40,360 nucleotides of DNA from Deltaproteobacteria bacterium (GTDB lineage Bacteria > Desulfobacterota > DSM-4660 > Desulfatiglandales > HGW-15), in the NCBI GenBank assembly GCA_016932235.1, contig JAFGDF010000129.1, positions 1-40,360 on the forward strand, given 5' to 3'. Shown piece by piece: positions 10,877 through 19,439 of the stretch (its first letter is position 1; each line of letters begins with the position of its first letter). The position numbers and the translations under genes are program-made. The notes under the pieces are model-generated. The model did not search any database. It worked only from the letters and a program-made list of their open reading frames with translations, and was not told the DNA's origin.

Positions 10877-11696
10877 CGTTGCCTGGTTTTATCTCCATAT
10901 CAGGGAGCTTCAAAGCCACGGACAGCTTTCTTCTGTAACCTTCCTGTACCAGGAAGCACGCTTCAGATATCTTTCTTTCCCATGTCTCCGTTTTTCTGGA
11001 AAGATCGAGGATCAGAGTGTCGCCTTCCAGATGATAAAAGTCCCTGACCATCACTCTTCCTCTTCGAGCAGTCGCCTTCCATTCCACCCACTTCAACGGA
11101 TCAGAATCTCTGAAATCTCTGAGCTCCTTGATTTCATCCCCCAGCTCTCCGGAGAGCAGGTCGCTTTTCCTTTCATTGCCCGTCCTTCCATCAGAAGGTG
11201 CGAGGAAGAGGCATGGCAGCGGTTTTGGATAGATGATAATCTCCATTGTAACAGGATATCTTTTATAACGCCTGAAAAGACCTAGGGGGAAACCCGAATG
11301 CATCTTAAGGTTGTCCAGTCTGACTCTGCCTCTTTCCGGAAATTTGAGCCATATTGAATATCTGGCGGATCCTTTTGCTAAGGAAACAAGGGTGGAGCCG
11401 AAGAGACTTTCGAACCTCAGGAAGAAAGAGGTTCCGAGACGTTTTTCAATGGTAAGATTGAATCTTGCCGGCATCTCGGCAAAGATTTCATTAGGTTTGG
11501 AAAAAGAGATGTCAATAAAAAGGAGGTTTAAAAAAGATGTGATCCCGGAAAGCGTCATCAATGCCAGCATGAGGCTTGAGATCAGATAAAGGAGATTATT
11601 GCCGGTATTTATGGCGGCGACACTTAAAAAAATGGTTACGAGGATATAGATGAATCCGGAGCGGGTTATTTTTACATGGTATTTTCGGTTCATCAC
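10830..11696 (-). CDS. DUF58 domain-containing protein (MoxR-associated)
   Basis: This 288-residue protein has two N-terminal hydrophobic segments (about 10-60) and a DUF58 domain whose hallmark RDFRDSDPLKWVEWKATAR is followed by MVRDF. The fold after the hallmark is von Willebrand A-like, suggesting a client or adaptor for the MoxR ATPase. The start ATG overlaps the stop of the MoxR gene (ATGA type), indicating a translationally coupled MoxR-DUF58-TgpA operon read on the minus strand. No metal-coordinating MIDAS motif is obvious. The biochemical role is not established for this family. Confidence 0.88.
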   Translation of the reverse strand: MMNRKYHVKITRSGFIYILVTIFLSVAAINTGNNLLYLISSLMLALMTLSGITSFLNLLFIDISFSKPNEIFAEMPARFNLTIEKRLGTSFFLRFESLFGSTLVSLAKGSARYSIWLKFPERGRVRLDNLKMHSGFPLGLFRRYKRYPVTMEIIIYPKPLPCLFLAPSDGRTGNERKSDLLSGELGDEIKELRDFRDSDPLKWVEWKATARRGRVMVRDFYHLEGDTLILDLSRKTETWERKISEACFLVQEGYRRKLSVALKLPDMEIKPGNDETHRKNLMEALSLA

Positions 11697-12637
11697 AGAA
11701 TAACAGGAACTCTTTCAAGAAAAGAATGTAGGTATTCTTTTCTCTCTTCACCGATCAGGTCACCGGAAGGATAAAGCCTGTGATAAGCCACGGGCGTAAA
11801 GACATTTTTTACATCATCCGGGATAACGTATCTCCTGCCTTCTATAAATGCGTATCCCTGGGATGCCTTTTTCAGAGAAATAAGTCCCCTTGTTGAAATG
11901 CCGTATCTGAAGGCTTCCTCCTTCCGTGAGGCTTCGGCTATATTCAGGATATACTGAATGATCTTATCTGAGATCTCCACTTCTTTTACCTCTTCCTGGA
12001 GCCTGATCAGTTCGGCACAATTTGTAACCTGACTCAAATTTTTCGCATGCTCATAATGTCCGTTTCCCATTATTATTTCTGCTTCGTCATCCCTTTGAGG
12101 ATAGCCTATCTCAAGGCGCATAAAAAAACGGTCAAGCTGGGATTCCGGCAGAGGATAGGTCCCATAGAGATCCATCGGATTCTGGGTCGCGATTACAAAG
12201 AAGGGCATAGGGAGTTTCAGCGTTTTTCCCGCAAGGGAGACCCTCCCTTCGCCCATCGCTTCTAGAAGGGCGCTTTGCGCTCTAGGTGTGGCACGGTTAA
12301 TCTCGTCAGCCAGGAGTACATTTGTAAATATCGGGCCCTTGATGAGGCGGAATTTTTCTTCTGACGATGCGAAGACCTCTGTCCCGAGGATGTCGGAAGG
12401 CATTATGTCATTCGTGAATTGTATCCTTGCGAAATCACATCCCATGACTCTGGATATGGCAATGGCCAGGGTAGTTTTCCCGGTCCCCGGCAGATCTTCA
12501 AAGAGTATGTGCCCGCCGCTCAGAAGCGCTACAAAAGAATACTTGACCACGTTCTCTTTGCCCTTGATCACGGTACTTACCTGATCAATAGCCCTCCTGA
12601 GATTGTTTTCTCCGCGGCTAATATTTCCGGATGACAT
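11693..12637 (-). CDS. MoxR-family AAA+ ATPase
   Basis: The protein has 314 residues from the ATG at 12637, which has GAGGA seven to eight bases upstream. The longer frame to 12697 has no ribosome site. Walker A is LPGTGKTT (49-56) and Walker B is VLLADEINRA (107-116), with ATQNP as sensor 1. The C-terminal lid carries GISTRGLISL. MoxR ATPases are chaperone-like and act on envelope or metalloenzyme clients together with DUF58/VWA partners. It is the first gene of the operon. The inverted heptamer array at 12734-12850 lies immediately upstream. Confidence 0.93.
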   Translation of the reverse strand: MSSGNISRGENNLRRAIDQVSTVIKGKENVVKYSFVALLSGGHILFEDLPGTGKTTLAIAISRVMGCDFARIQFTNDIMPSDILGTEVFASSEEKFRLIKGPIFTNVLLADEINRATPRAQSALLEAMGEGRVSLAGKTLKLPMPFFVIATQNPMDLYGTYPLPESQLDRFFMRLEIGYPQRDDEAEIIMGNGHYEHAKNLSQVTNCAELIRLQEEVKEVEISDKIIQYILNIAEASRKEEAFRYGISTRGLISLKKASQGYAFIEGRRYVIPDDVKNVFTPVAYHRLYPSGDLIGEERKEYLHSFLERVPVIL

Positions 12638-12733
12638 TAAGCAGTCCTCTATTAATCCATTATAAATATTATATATCCTTGAAACAGATTTATGCAATTC
12701 TGTTTTTTAGATACCGAAAGCCAGGGGGATTAT

Positions 12734-12850
12734 TAACGGTATTGGGTGTAAGGTTTACGGTATACGGTTCACGGTAAAGATTATTTCTCCTTGTACCTTA
12801 AACCTTAAACCTCAAACCGTATACCTTATACCGTATACCTTGAACCGTTA
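12734..12850. repeat. Inverted array of degenerate heptamers (6 + 8 copies)
   Basis: Six contiguous 7-mers ending GGT run from 12734 to 12775 (TAACGGT, ATTGGGT, GTAAGGT, TTACGGT, ATACGGT, TCACGGT). After a 19-nt spacer, eight contiguous 7-mers beginning ACC run from 12795 to 12850 (ACCTTAA twice, ACCTCAA, ACCGTAT twice and others). The second set is the reverse complement of the first set's consensus, so the region can form a long imperfect hairpin. It lies between the typA stop and the MoxR gene, about 95 bp upstream of the MoxR start. Confidence 0.85.
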
Positions 12851-12855
12851 TGATA

Positions 12856-14691
12856 TCATGCCACATTCTTTCTTGCCCTGAGGATATGGCGATCCTGCGC
12901 GGAAAGTATACCCTTTCGCAGACGGATTGATTTAGGCGTTACTTCGACCATCTCGTCCTCTCTGATAAAGTTAATAGCCTTTTCAAGGGTCAGGGGAATC
13001 ACGGGAGTAAGGATGACATTCTCATCCCTTCCCGCGGCCCTTAAGTTTGTCAGCTTTTTTTCCTTGCATGGATTCACATTGATGTCTATATCGCGATTGT
13101 GTTCCCCGATAACCATCCCTTCATATACCGGATCGCCCGGTTTAATAAAAATCTTGCCCCTCGGCTCCAGATGGAATAACGAATATGCTACCGCTTTCCC
13201 CTGCCTGTCTGAGATTATCGAACCGGTAAACCGGCTGGGGAAATCCCCCCTATATGTGTCATAACCCGAAAAGATGGAATTAATAACTCCGGTCCCTTTG
13301 GTATCGGTTAGAAATTCATCCCTGTAACCGATCAGCGCCCTTGAAGGGATGTTGAATTCCAGTTTTACCCTCCCGCTTCCGTTATTCCCGAGATTTAACA
13401 TCTGCCCTTTACGCGCTGAAAGCTTTTCCGTCACCATCCCCGTGTAGCCTTCATGACATTCGATGAAAAGATGTTCCATGGGTTCCAGTTTCTCTCCATT
13501 CCTGTATCGCAAGATCACTTCCGGGCGCCCGACACAAAGTTCAAAACCCTCTCTCCTCATAGTCTCTATAAGGATCGCAAGCTGAAATTCACCTCTTCCC
13601 TTAACAAGATAAGAGTCTCTGTTATCCGTCTCTTCAACCTGAATAGCCACATTACGCAGTGTTTCCTTTAAAAGCCGGCTTCGGATCTTGCTTGATTGTA
13701 CAATACGCCCCTCTTTGCCGGAAAAAGGAGAGTCATTTATCGCGAATTTCATTGAGACGGTCGGTTCGTCGACAATGATTCGCTTCAAGGCCTTCGGGGA
13801 TTCTTTTGTGCAGATGCTGTCGCCTATGTTTACATTATCAATACCTGCGAGAATAATAATGTCCCCGGGTTCTGCGGCGTCAACACTCTTCAATTCCAGG
13901 CCGCTATAGACCTGGATACCGGAGACCCTGAGCGGGGTGTGTGTCCCGTTTTTACCCAAGCATACAAGGTTTTCATTGGATTTTATTTTCCCGTGAAATA
14001 CCCTGCCTATCGCAAGCCGTCCCAGATAGTCAGAATAATCAAGATCCGATACCAGCATCTGAAAGGGCTCATCAGGGTCATAGGCCGGCGCGGGAATCTC
14101 CTTAAGTATGGTGTCAAAGAACAGGTGAAGATTTTCGCCCCTTTTATCGAGATGCCCATGGCATATACCTTCACGCCCTACAGCATACAGGCAGGGAAAA
14201 TCCAGTTGCTTCTCATCAGCGCCGAGATCAATGAAAAGATCGTAAATCTCATTCAGCACCTCTTTGGGTCTGGCGTCCTTTCGGTCTATCTTGTTTATTA
14301 CCACAATAATCCTGAGATCGGCTTCAAGCGCCTTTCTCAGGACAAATCTTGTCTGGGGAAGAGGACCCTCTGATGAGTCAACGAGCAGGATAGCCCCGTC
14401 GGCCATGGAAAGGCCCCTTTCTACCTCTCCGCCGAAATCGACATGCCCGGGTGTGTCGATGATGTTTATTCTGGTTCCCTTCCATGAGATGGAGCAGTTT
14501 TTTGCCGAAATCGTAATGCCTCTTTCACGCTCCAGCTCTAATTTGTCCATTATCCTTTCATCAACCTCCTGACCTTTTCTGAAGAGGCCACTCTGGCGGA
14601 ACATTGCGTCAACAAGTGTTGTTTTCCCGTGATCCACGTGCGCTATGATGGCAACGTTTCTGATCTTTTCATTTTTAAAAAGTCTTTTCAT
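12856..14691 (-). CDS. typA: Translational GTPase TypA/BipA
   Basis: The protein has 611 residues, the usual family length. TypA is a ribosome-associated GTPase that helps 50S assembly and growth under stress. The G1 motif AHVDHGKTT is at 17-25, followed by the RERGITI switch I, DTPGH (G3) and NKID (G4). EF-G-like domains II, III and V follow, and the TypA-specific C-terminal domain contains GYRDEFLTDTKGTG. The start is the ATG after AGGTAAAG. A predicted terminator of the upstream gldA-like gene separates the two transcription units. Immediately downstream is the inverted heptamer array. Confidence 0.96.
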   Translation of the reverse strand: MKRLFKNEKIRNVAIIAHVDHGKTTLVDAMFRQSGLFRKGQEVDERIMDKLELERERGITISAKNCSISWKGTRINIIDTPGHVDFGGEVERGLSMADGAILLVDSSEGPLPQTRFVLRKALEADLRIIVVINKIDRKDARPKEVLNEIYDLFIDLGADEKQLDFPCLYAVGREGICHGHLDKRGENLHLFFDTILKEIPAPAYDPDEPFQMLVSDLDYSDYLGRLAIGRVFHGKIKSNENLVCLGKNGTHTPLRVSGIQVYSGLELKSVDAAEPGDIIILAGIDNVNIGDSICTKESPKALKRIIVDEPTVSMKFAINDSPFSGKEGRIVQSSKIRSRLLKETLRNVAIQVEETDNRDSYLVKGRGEFQLAILIETMRREGFELCVGRPEVILRYRNGEKLEPMEHLFIECHEGYTGMVTEKLSARKGQMLNLGNNGSGRVKLEFNIPSRALIGYRDEFLTDTKGTGVINSIFSGYDTYRGDFPSRFTGSIISDRQGKAVAYSLFHLEPRGKIFIKPGDPVYEGMVIGEHNRDIDINVNPCKEKKLTNLRAAGRDENVILTPVIPLTLEKAINFIREDEMVEVTPKSIRLRKGILSAQDRHILRARKNVA

Positions 14692-14721
14692 ATCTTTACC
14701 TGGTAAAAAGATGTCCTAATA

Positions 14722-14766
14722 TAAAAACCGGATTGTGGCTGCCTGACAGAGCATTCACAATCCGGG
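14722..14766 (-). terminator. Predicted intrinsic terminator for the GldA-like gene
   Basis: Read on the minus strand, a 10-bp stem CCGGATTGTG/CACAATCCGG closes an 18-nt loop and is followed directly by TTTTTAT. It lies between the GldA-like gene stop (14906) and the typA start (14691), so it would end the GldA transcript. Confidence 0.75.
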
Positions 14767-14905
14767 TTAGAGTAAACGGCGTTTTAATATATCAAAAAAT
14801 AGAATAAATCAAGAATGATCTTTTATATATTTATCGGACGGAATCCTTCGGTTTTCAAACACTTTTTAAATGTCTCTCGCGACATTAATCTTTACCATTG
14901 ATTTT

Positions 14906-16006
14906 TCAGGCTGCTGCAAGATATGCCTGACCTAGGGCGTTGGCTCCCATAATGGCCCCCAGAATCAACTCAGGGTTGATTTCAAGATAGGAATTATGAG
15001 TTGTAAGCCCTTCCATGCAGGCCACTTCCGCTGCTTTCATAATGGTTTCCGGGGTGGTGTCCTTTACACCCAGCTGTTGTAACGTCACGGGAAGACCGAC
15101 GGAAACGCAGAACTCCATCACACGGTCGATTTCCGCCCTTTCATAATTTTCCATGACCAGCTGGGCTAGAGTCCCGAACGCCACCAGTTCCCCGTGAAGT
15201 TTATGCTCCACGCCTTCCAGTACATGCAACCCCTCATGAATGCCATGGGCTGCGGAGAGACCGGAACTCTCAAATCCTATTCCGCTCAGTAGCGTATTTG
15301 CTTCAATCACTCTCTCCACCGCGGGTGTCAACGCGTTACTGTCAACGGCGATTTTGGCGGAATATCCGTATTCCATCAGGGTGTCATAACAGAGTCTGGC
15401 CAGGTTAAGGGCCGTCCAGGTGCTCACCCCGCCGGACATGTTCCTGGCCATTGATTTGGTGCAGGTATTGGCCTCGAACCAGGTGGCAAGGGCATCGCCC
15501 ATGCCGGCCACAAAAAATCTTGTCGGGGCCTGAGTTATTACCCTGGAATCCACCAGGACCACGTCCGGGCTGCGCCTCAGTATGAGGAATCGATCAAGCA
15601 TGTGATTTTTGTCATACTGAACGGAAAGGGCGCTGCAGGGTGCATCATTAGATGCCACTGTCGGAGCAATTACAAGCGAGGTTTCAAGCTCATGTGAAAC
15701 AGCCTTGGCCGTATCTATGGTTCGCCCTCCACCGGTTCCTATTATTATGTCAGCGCCAAAAGACCCGGCCTTTTTAGAAAGCTTATGGGCACTCTCCCTC
15801 GTGCACTCTCCTGAAAAGGACTCAAAATGGAACTCAATGCCGTTCTTTTTTAGATTTTCAGCCGCACAGACCTTCACGATTGAAAGGGCGGTGGGACCCC
15901 CGATGAAAAAGGCTTTTCCTCCCAAATGCCTTATGTGGTCACCGATATTGTCCAGGACCCCGGGTCCCTGCACATACCGGCTGGGAGCTATCATTATGGT
16001 ATACAT
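14906..16006 (-). CDS. gldA: Glycerol dehydrogenase-like iron/zinc-dependent alcohol dehydrogenase
   Basis: The 366-residue protein resembles bacterial GldA along its whole length. The NAD-binding segment GTGGGRTIDTAK is at 90-101. The metal ligands are Asp171 in GMGDALATW, His254 in AAHGIHEGL and His271 in HKLHGELVAFG, at positions expected for glycerol dehydrogenases that oxidise glycerol to dihydroxyacetone with NAD+. Family members also act on other diols, so the substrate may be an alcohol from the neighbouring cluster. An AGGAGG lies 11 bases before the ATG. The gene is divergent from the catabolic cluster and shares its 705-bp upstream region. A terminator follows at 14722-14766. Confidence 0.87.
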   Translation of the reverse strand: MYTIMIAPSRYVQGPGVLDNIGDHIRHLGGKAFFIGGPTALSIVKVCAAENLKKNGIEFHFESFSGECTRESAHKLSKKAGSFGADIIIGTGGGRTIDTAKAVSHELETSLVIAPTVASNDAPCSALSVQYDKNHMLDRFLILRRSPDVVLVDSRVITQAPTRFFVAGMGDALATWFEANTCTKSMARNMSGGVSTWTALNLARLCYDTLMEYGYSAKIAVDSNALTPAVERVIEANTLLSGIGFESSGLSAAHGIHEGLHVLEGVEHKLHGELVAFGTLAQLVMENYERAEIDRVMEFCVSVGLPVTLQQLGVKDTTPETIMKAAEVACMEGLTTHNSYLEINPELILGAIMGANALGQAYLAAA

Positions 16007-16230
16007 TATAGATAGTACCTCCTTTCCGTAAAACGCAATTTATCGTCCATGTATAACTCACTGTCGGGCCGTTATTCATACCCGAACCGACCGCTTAACC
16101 GTTTACCGCTGAATCCTTTCTACCATACGCCACCATTTAAGGCCCTGTCAACTCTATAGGCGTGAATTTCAAATTTCACCATGTGATTTCCATACCGGGC
16201 ATTAGTGGTTTATAATAATCTTTACCAAAA

Positions 16231-16264
16231 GTTAATTGCCGTTAACCTTTATTAATTTGACAAA
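16231..16264 (+). promoter_or_regulatory. Bipartite motif (GTTAATTG-N14-TAATTTGACAAA) upstream of the catabolic cluster
   Basis: GTTAATTG starts at 16231 and TAATTTGACAAA starts 22 bases later at 16253. Exactly the same two words with the same offset occur on the minus strand at 31287-31254, facing the AOR gene. TTGACA within it is a consensus -35 hexamer, but no good -10 lies 17 bp downstream, which suggests an activator-dependent promoter or an operator. GTTAA-TTGCCG-TTAAC (16231-16246) is also an inverted repeat in this copy. Confidence 0.55.
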
Positions 16265-16488
16265 ACATGGTATATATTCGAAAAAATTAACATAGTACAA
16301 TCGAGAGTCAGCCTTGACCGGTTAGGAAATTGCAGTTGTTATTGAACTTTGCAGAGCCTGTTAAGTTTACGAGACAGAAGTTGTTATGCAAGGAACATTT
16401 CCAGCCTAGGTGAAGAAGAATACCTGATGACTGTAAATAAAAATAAAAAGACAACAATAATTTTCAATATCCACAGGCCGGGGTCCTG

Positions 16489-16679
16489 GTATGGGAAACT
16501 CTTTTTATCGGCGAATGCCGTAGAAGAAGTATAACCGCATAAGTTGCATGCCAGGCGGGCGGTATATTTCTCGGTTTTCCAACCTAAATCTGTTCCGACC
16601 TCAGCTGATATGACCCGCCGCCCGCCTAATCCGGCTTGATGCATTAAACCAGCCCGACCGTAAAAAGAGTTCTCCATAC
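16489..16679. repeat. 191-bp imperfect inverted-repeat element in the cluster leader
   Basis: The terminal 19-mers (16489-16507 and 16661-16679) match at 17 of 19 positions as inverted repeats, sharing GTATGG and AACTCTTTTTA. A second inverted pair inside, AGGCGGGCGG and CCGCCCGCCT, lies near 16553 and 16616. No clear target-site duplication or transposase fragment is seen. It ends 33 bp before the first gene. It could be a MITE-like insertion or a structured leader RNA. Confidence 0.6.
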
Positions 16680-16711
16680 TTCTGGAAAATGCGATCAGCA
16701 TATGAGGGATT

Positions 16712-17941
16712 ATGAGTGAAAAGGCAGCAAAGACAGGACTGGATGAGCTTGCAGAAGAGTTGCTCAAAGATCTAGGGAAGACATATACCCCGGCGGAATA
16801 CGTTCAGTTTTGGGGTGGAAAAAAATATCCCGGGCCTTTTGCCTTTTTTAACAACCAGGCTTCCAATGATACGATCAGACATTTTGTGGATGGAATAGGG
16901 GATTTTAATCCTTTGTACAGGGATAAAGATTATGCCGGAAAGACCAGGTATAAGCAAGTGCTGGCGCCACCCGCTTTTCTACTGAGCGTGGCTTACGGAT
17001 TGCCTGTGCCTTCGCCGAAGCCCGATATTATCGGATGGAATGCAGGCTTTGAGTTTGAGTGGTTTAGACCCATTTATGAGGGCGATACATTTTGCTGGAA
17101 GCTGGTTTACCCATCCGATATCAGGATGAAACAAAGCCAAATGGGTGAAAAATCCCTGATAGTTTATGCCGATACGGGCTATGTCGACCGGGAAGGGAGT
17201 ACGGTCGCGATATGCAGGGAGTGGGTGATAAACACCCTCCGTGAAAAAGCGGTAAAACTTGATAAATACAGTAACTCGTCGGCATTACACAGCTATTCAG
17301 AGAAAGAGCTTCACGACATCTATGCCGCGCAGGATAATGAGATCATACGCGGATCAGAGCCGCGATACTGGGAAGATGTCAAGGTTGGAGAGGAATTAGG
17401 CCCGGTTGTCCACGGGCCTCAAAATCTGGCTGAGACGCTGGCTTTTCTCATAGGGTGCGGGAATACTATGTGTAAGTCGGACCGGATGTGGCGCAGGATA
17501 GACATGTACAACAGAGTAATTACAGACCCGGTTACCAAGGCCAGGTTGAATCTAGAGTTGATACATCTGGACGACAGAATAGCCAAGATGGTTGGCGTTC
17601 CAGCGGCTTATGATTTTGGCGGCCAGAGATTCGCATGGCTGAGCATGCTTTTAACCAACTGGATAGGTGACGATGGTTTTCTTTGGAAATTAAGAGGTGA
17701 ATTGCGCAGATTCAATATGACAGGCGATACGACTTGGTTCAGGGGAAGAGTAACCGGCAAATATACTGATAATGGAACATATTGCGTGGATATCGACTGC
17801 TGGGGTGAGAACCAGAGGGGGGAGATTAATATCCCGGGAAATGCCACAGTAATACTGCCATCACGTAAAGCCGGTGCTGTCGTTTACCCGCAGCCCCGGG
17901 ATGTAACCAGGAGTTCCACTGATGTTGATGCATCGTATTAG
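16712..17941 (+). CDS. MaoC-like double hot-dog acyl-CoA hydratase/dehydratase
   Basis: The protein has 409 residues and two hot-dog halves. The first has the MaoC N-terminal pattern around FVDGIGDFNPLYRDKDYAG and VLAPPAFLLS (about 65-100). The second begins near residue 225 at YWEDVKVGEEL and includes VVHGPQ, YDFGGQRFAWLSML and NMTGDTTWFRGRVTGKY. Such proteins add or remove water across a double bond of an acyl-CoA; mesaconyl-C4-CoA and itaconyl-CoA hydratases are examples with this architecture. The exact substrate is unknown. GAGGG precedes the ATG at 16712. It is the first gene of the plus-strand cluster and lies directly after the 191-bp inverted-repeat element. Confidence 0.83.
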   Translation: MSEKAAKTGLDELAEELLKDLGKTYTPAEYVQFWGGKKYPGPFAFFNNQASNDTIRHFVDGIGDFNPLYRDKDYAGKTRYKQVLAPPAFLLSVAYGLPVPSPKPDIIGWNAGFEFEWFRPIYEGDTFCWKLVYPSDIRMKQSQMGEKSLIVYADTGYVDREGSTVAICREWVINTLREKAVKLDKYSNSSALHSYSEKELHDIYAAQDNEIIRGSEPRYWEDVKVGEELGPVVHGPQNLAETLAFLIGCGNTMCKSDRMWRRIDMYNRVITDPVTKARLNLELIHLDDRIAKMVGVPAAYDFGGQRFAWLSMLLTNWIGDDGFLWKLRGELRRFNMTGDTTWFRGRVTGKYTDNGTYCVDIDCWGENQRGEINIPGNATVILPSRKAGAVVYPQPRDVTRSSTDVDASY

Positions 17942-17999
17942 TATTATCTGAACGGCACGTGAAGCATGACAAAATAAACAAATTTTTGGAGGTAAATAT

Positions 18000-18437
18000 A
18001 TGATAGAAAAACTGGACCATGCAAATCTCTCGTCTTCGGATCTTGATCGTTCCATAGCCTTCTATCGGGATATCCTCGGTATGAAGGTTGAATTCCAGAT
18101 GGAACCACAAGGCGAGGAATTTAAAAGGCTTTTCGGCGTATCTGATTTTCGTGCCCGGGTAGTTCAATTTGAAGAAGGGCTGGAAATATGCCAGTTTATT
18201 TCCCCTTCCGGCAGAGACCTGAATTTGCAGTCATGGGATAACAGGGCGATTTTCCTGGTCTTTAGAGTAACAGAACTTGATAAAATGTATACAACTCTGG
18301 TGGGCAAGGGGGTTAAATTTGTTAATCCTCCCACGACGCTGAAGTCTCCGCTTCCAGGCGGCGGCGCCTTAAAAATTGCGCATCTCTATGGTCCCGACGG
18401 GGAGCGAATTTCATTTATGGAGTACATAACGGATTGA
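18000..18437 (+). CDS. VOC-superfamily (glyoxalase/epimerase-like) protein, copy 1
   Basis: The protein has 145 residues with two beta-alpha-beta-beta-beta modules. It begins MIEKLDHANLSSSDLDRSIA, with the VOC first-strand His7, FYRDILGMKV next and the closing LYGPDGERISFMEY (Glu141). Gln65 may be another metal ligand. The usual third ligand His of the GxHHIAF-type strand is replaced in the segment AIFLVFRV, so metal binding may be incomplete. Family activities include methylmalonyl-CoA epimerase, lactoylglutathione lyase and ring-cleavage dioxygenase; an epimerase of a CoA ester would suit the cluster but is inference. GGAGG lies seven bases before the ATG. A clear paralogue is at 22866-23306. 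Confidence 0.8.
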   Translation: MIEKLDHANLSSSDLDRSIAFYRDILGMKVEFQMEPQGEEFKRLFGVSDFRARVVQFEEGLEICQFISPSGRDLNLQSWDNRAIFLVFRVTELDKMYTTLVGKGVKFVNPPTTLKSPLPGGGALKIAHLYGPDGERISFMEYITD

Positions 18438-18453
18438 GAAAAGGGTGACTCAG

Positions 18454-19356
18454 ATGGAATTTGAAACGATTATCTACGAGAAAAAGGAAAATGTTGCAAG
18501 GATTGTCCTGAATCAGCCTGATGTTATGAATGCAATAGGCTGGTCCATGATGTATGAGATAGATGCGGCGCTCACCCGTGCTGAAAAGGATGACGACATA
18601 AAGGTGGTCGTTCTCAGGGGGATCGGACGCGCTTTTTCCGCGGGGTATGATTTACGTGATAAAACGGTTGCCGGCGGGGATATAGTCTATCGCAGGGCAG
18701 AAGCGAAGCCGGGAGAGGAACCCCCCGGACAGGCCAGCCAAAGGATACGGTTGAGGTTAGACAAGGAGTGGAATGATATCATAAAACATTTATTTTTATG
18801 CAGCAAGACAACTATCGCCCAGTTACACGGTTACTGCCTGGGGCATGCTTTGATGATGGTTGAAAAATGTGATCTGATCATCGGATCTGAGGAGTGCAAG
18901 CTGGGATATGTTGAAGAAAGGCTTACCTTTGGCGGTATGAGCATGTCACCGATGCTCATGTTGCGTGTGGGATGGACCAAGGCCCTGGAGTTGATGATTA
19001 CCGGAAAGATGATAAGCGGAAAAGAAGCTGCAGACATAAACCTTATTAACAGAGCCGTACCCGAGGATAAGCTGGAAAAAGAAGTGGATGATCTCGCTCG
19101 CGCCATATGTCTTTACCCCAGGGATGGGCTGGCTCTGGGCAAGACTGCCCGCCACACGGTATATGAAACGATGGGAATGAACCAGTGGTTCAGTATAGGA
19201 GCTTATCTGCCGCACGTCTTGCTTCTCTATATGGGTTCAGGATCAGAAGGTGATAGTTTATTAAAGGATTTGAATGAAAAGGGGATGACGGCCGCCATTC
19301 ATGAAAGGCAAGACAAACTAAAGGAATTAGGACTGCTTGATGCATTAGATAAATAG
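18454..19356 (+). CDS. Enoyl-CoA hydratase/isomerase (crotonase)-family protein
   Basis: The protein has 300 residues from the ATG at 18454; a GTG at 18445 is an alternative. The crotonase fold is clear from ARIVLNQPDVMNAI, the oxyanion-hole segment GRAFSAGYDL (58-67) and the second segment HGYCLGHALMM. In classical hydratases two glutamates act. Here the second is kept (Glu154 in GYVEERL), but the first position (usual GGGCEL) reads GHALM, with Met134. Single-Glu crotonases are often isomerases, hydrolases or C-C lyases, so plain hydration should not be assumed. A longer insert (about 70-100) after the oxyanion loop is also noticeable. The gene starts 16 bases after the first VOC gene. Confidence 0.83.
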   Translation: MEFETIIYEKKENVARIVLNQPDVMNAIGWSMMYEIDAALTRAEKDDDIKVVVLRGIGRAFSAGYDLRDKTVAGGDIVYRRAEAKPGEEPPGQASQRIRLRLDKEWNDIIKHLFLCSKTTIAQLHGYCLGHALMMVEKCDLIIGSEECKLGYVEERLTFGGMSMSPMLMLRVGWTKALELMITGKMISGKEAADINLINRAVPEDKLEKEVDDLARAICLYPRDGLALGKTARHTVYETMGMNQWFSIGAYLPHVLLLYMGSGSEGDSLLKDLNEKGMTAAIHERQDKLKELGLLDALDK

Positions 19357-19439
19357 AAAATATCTTTTAGAGTGAGACTGGCATTAAGGCAAAAGAAATC
19401 ATAGCGAAACGGGTTGTCCTGGATATTAGCAGAGGCACC

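Larger units (their letters stand above)
16007..16711. other. 705-bp divergent intergenic region, leader of the catabolic cluster
   Basis: The region holds a bipartite motif with a TTGACA-like core (16231-16264), a second possible promoter (TTGACC at 16314, N17, TGTTAT at 16337) and a 191-bp inverted-repeat element (16489-16679). The open frame 16349-16534 has no family resemblance and runs into the left arm of that element, so it is not called a gene. Short ACCGTTT/ACCGCTG words near 16096-16112 resemble the heptamers at 12795, but only weakly. Confidence 0.6.

Noticed and set aside
16257..16285. Ordinary sigma-70 promoter using TTGACA at 16257
   Set aside because: The sequence 17 bp downstream (GAAAAA) does not resemble a -10 box, and TATATT at 16273 is only 10 bp away; recorded as part of a control motif instead.
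16349..16534. 61-codon plus-strand frame in the cluster leader
   Set aside because: No ribosome site, no family resemblance, and its 3' part is the left arm of the inverted-repeat element.
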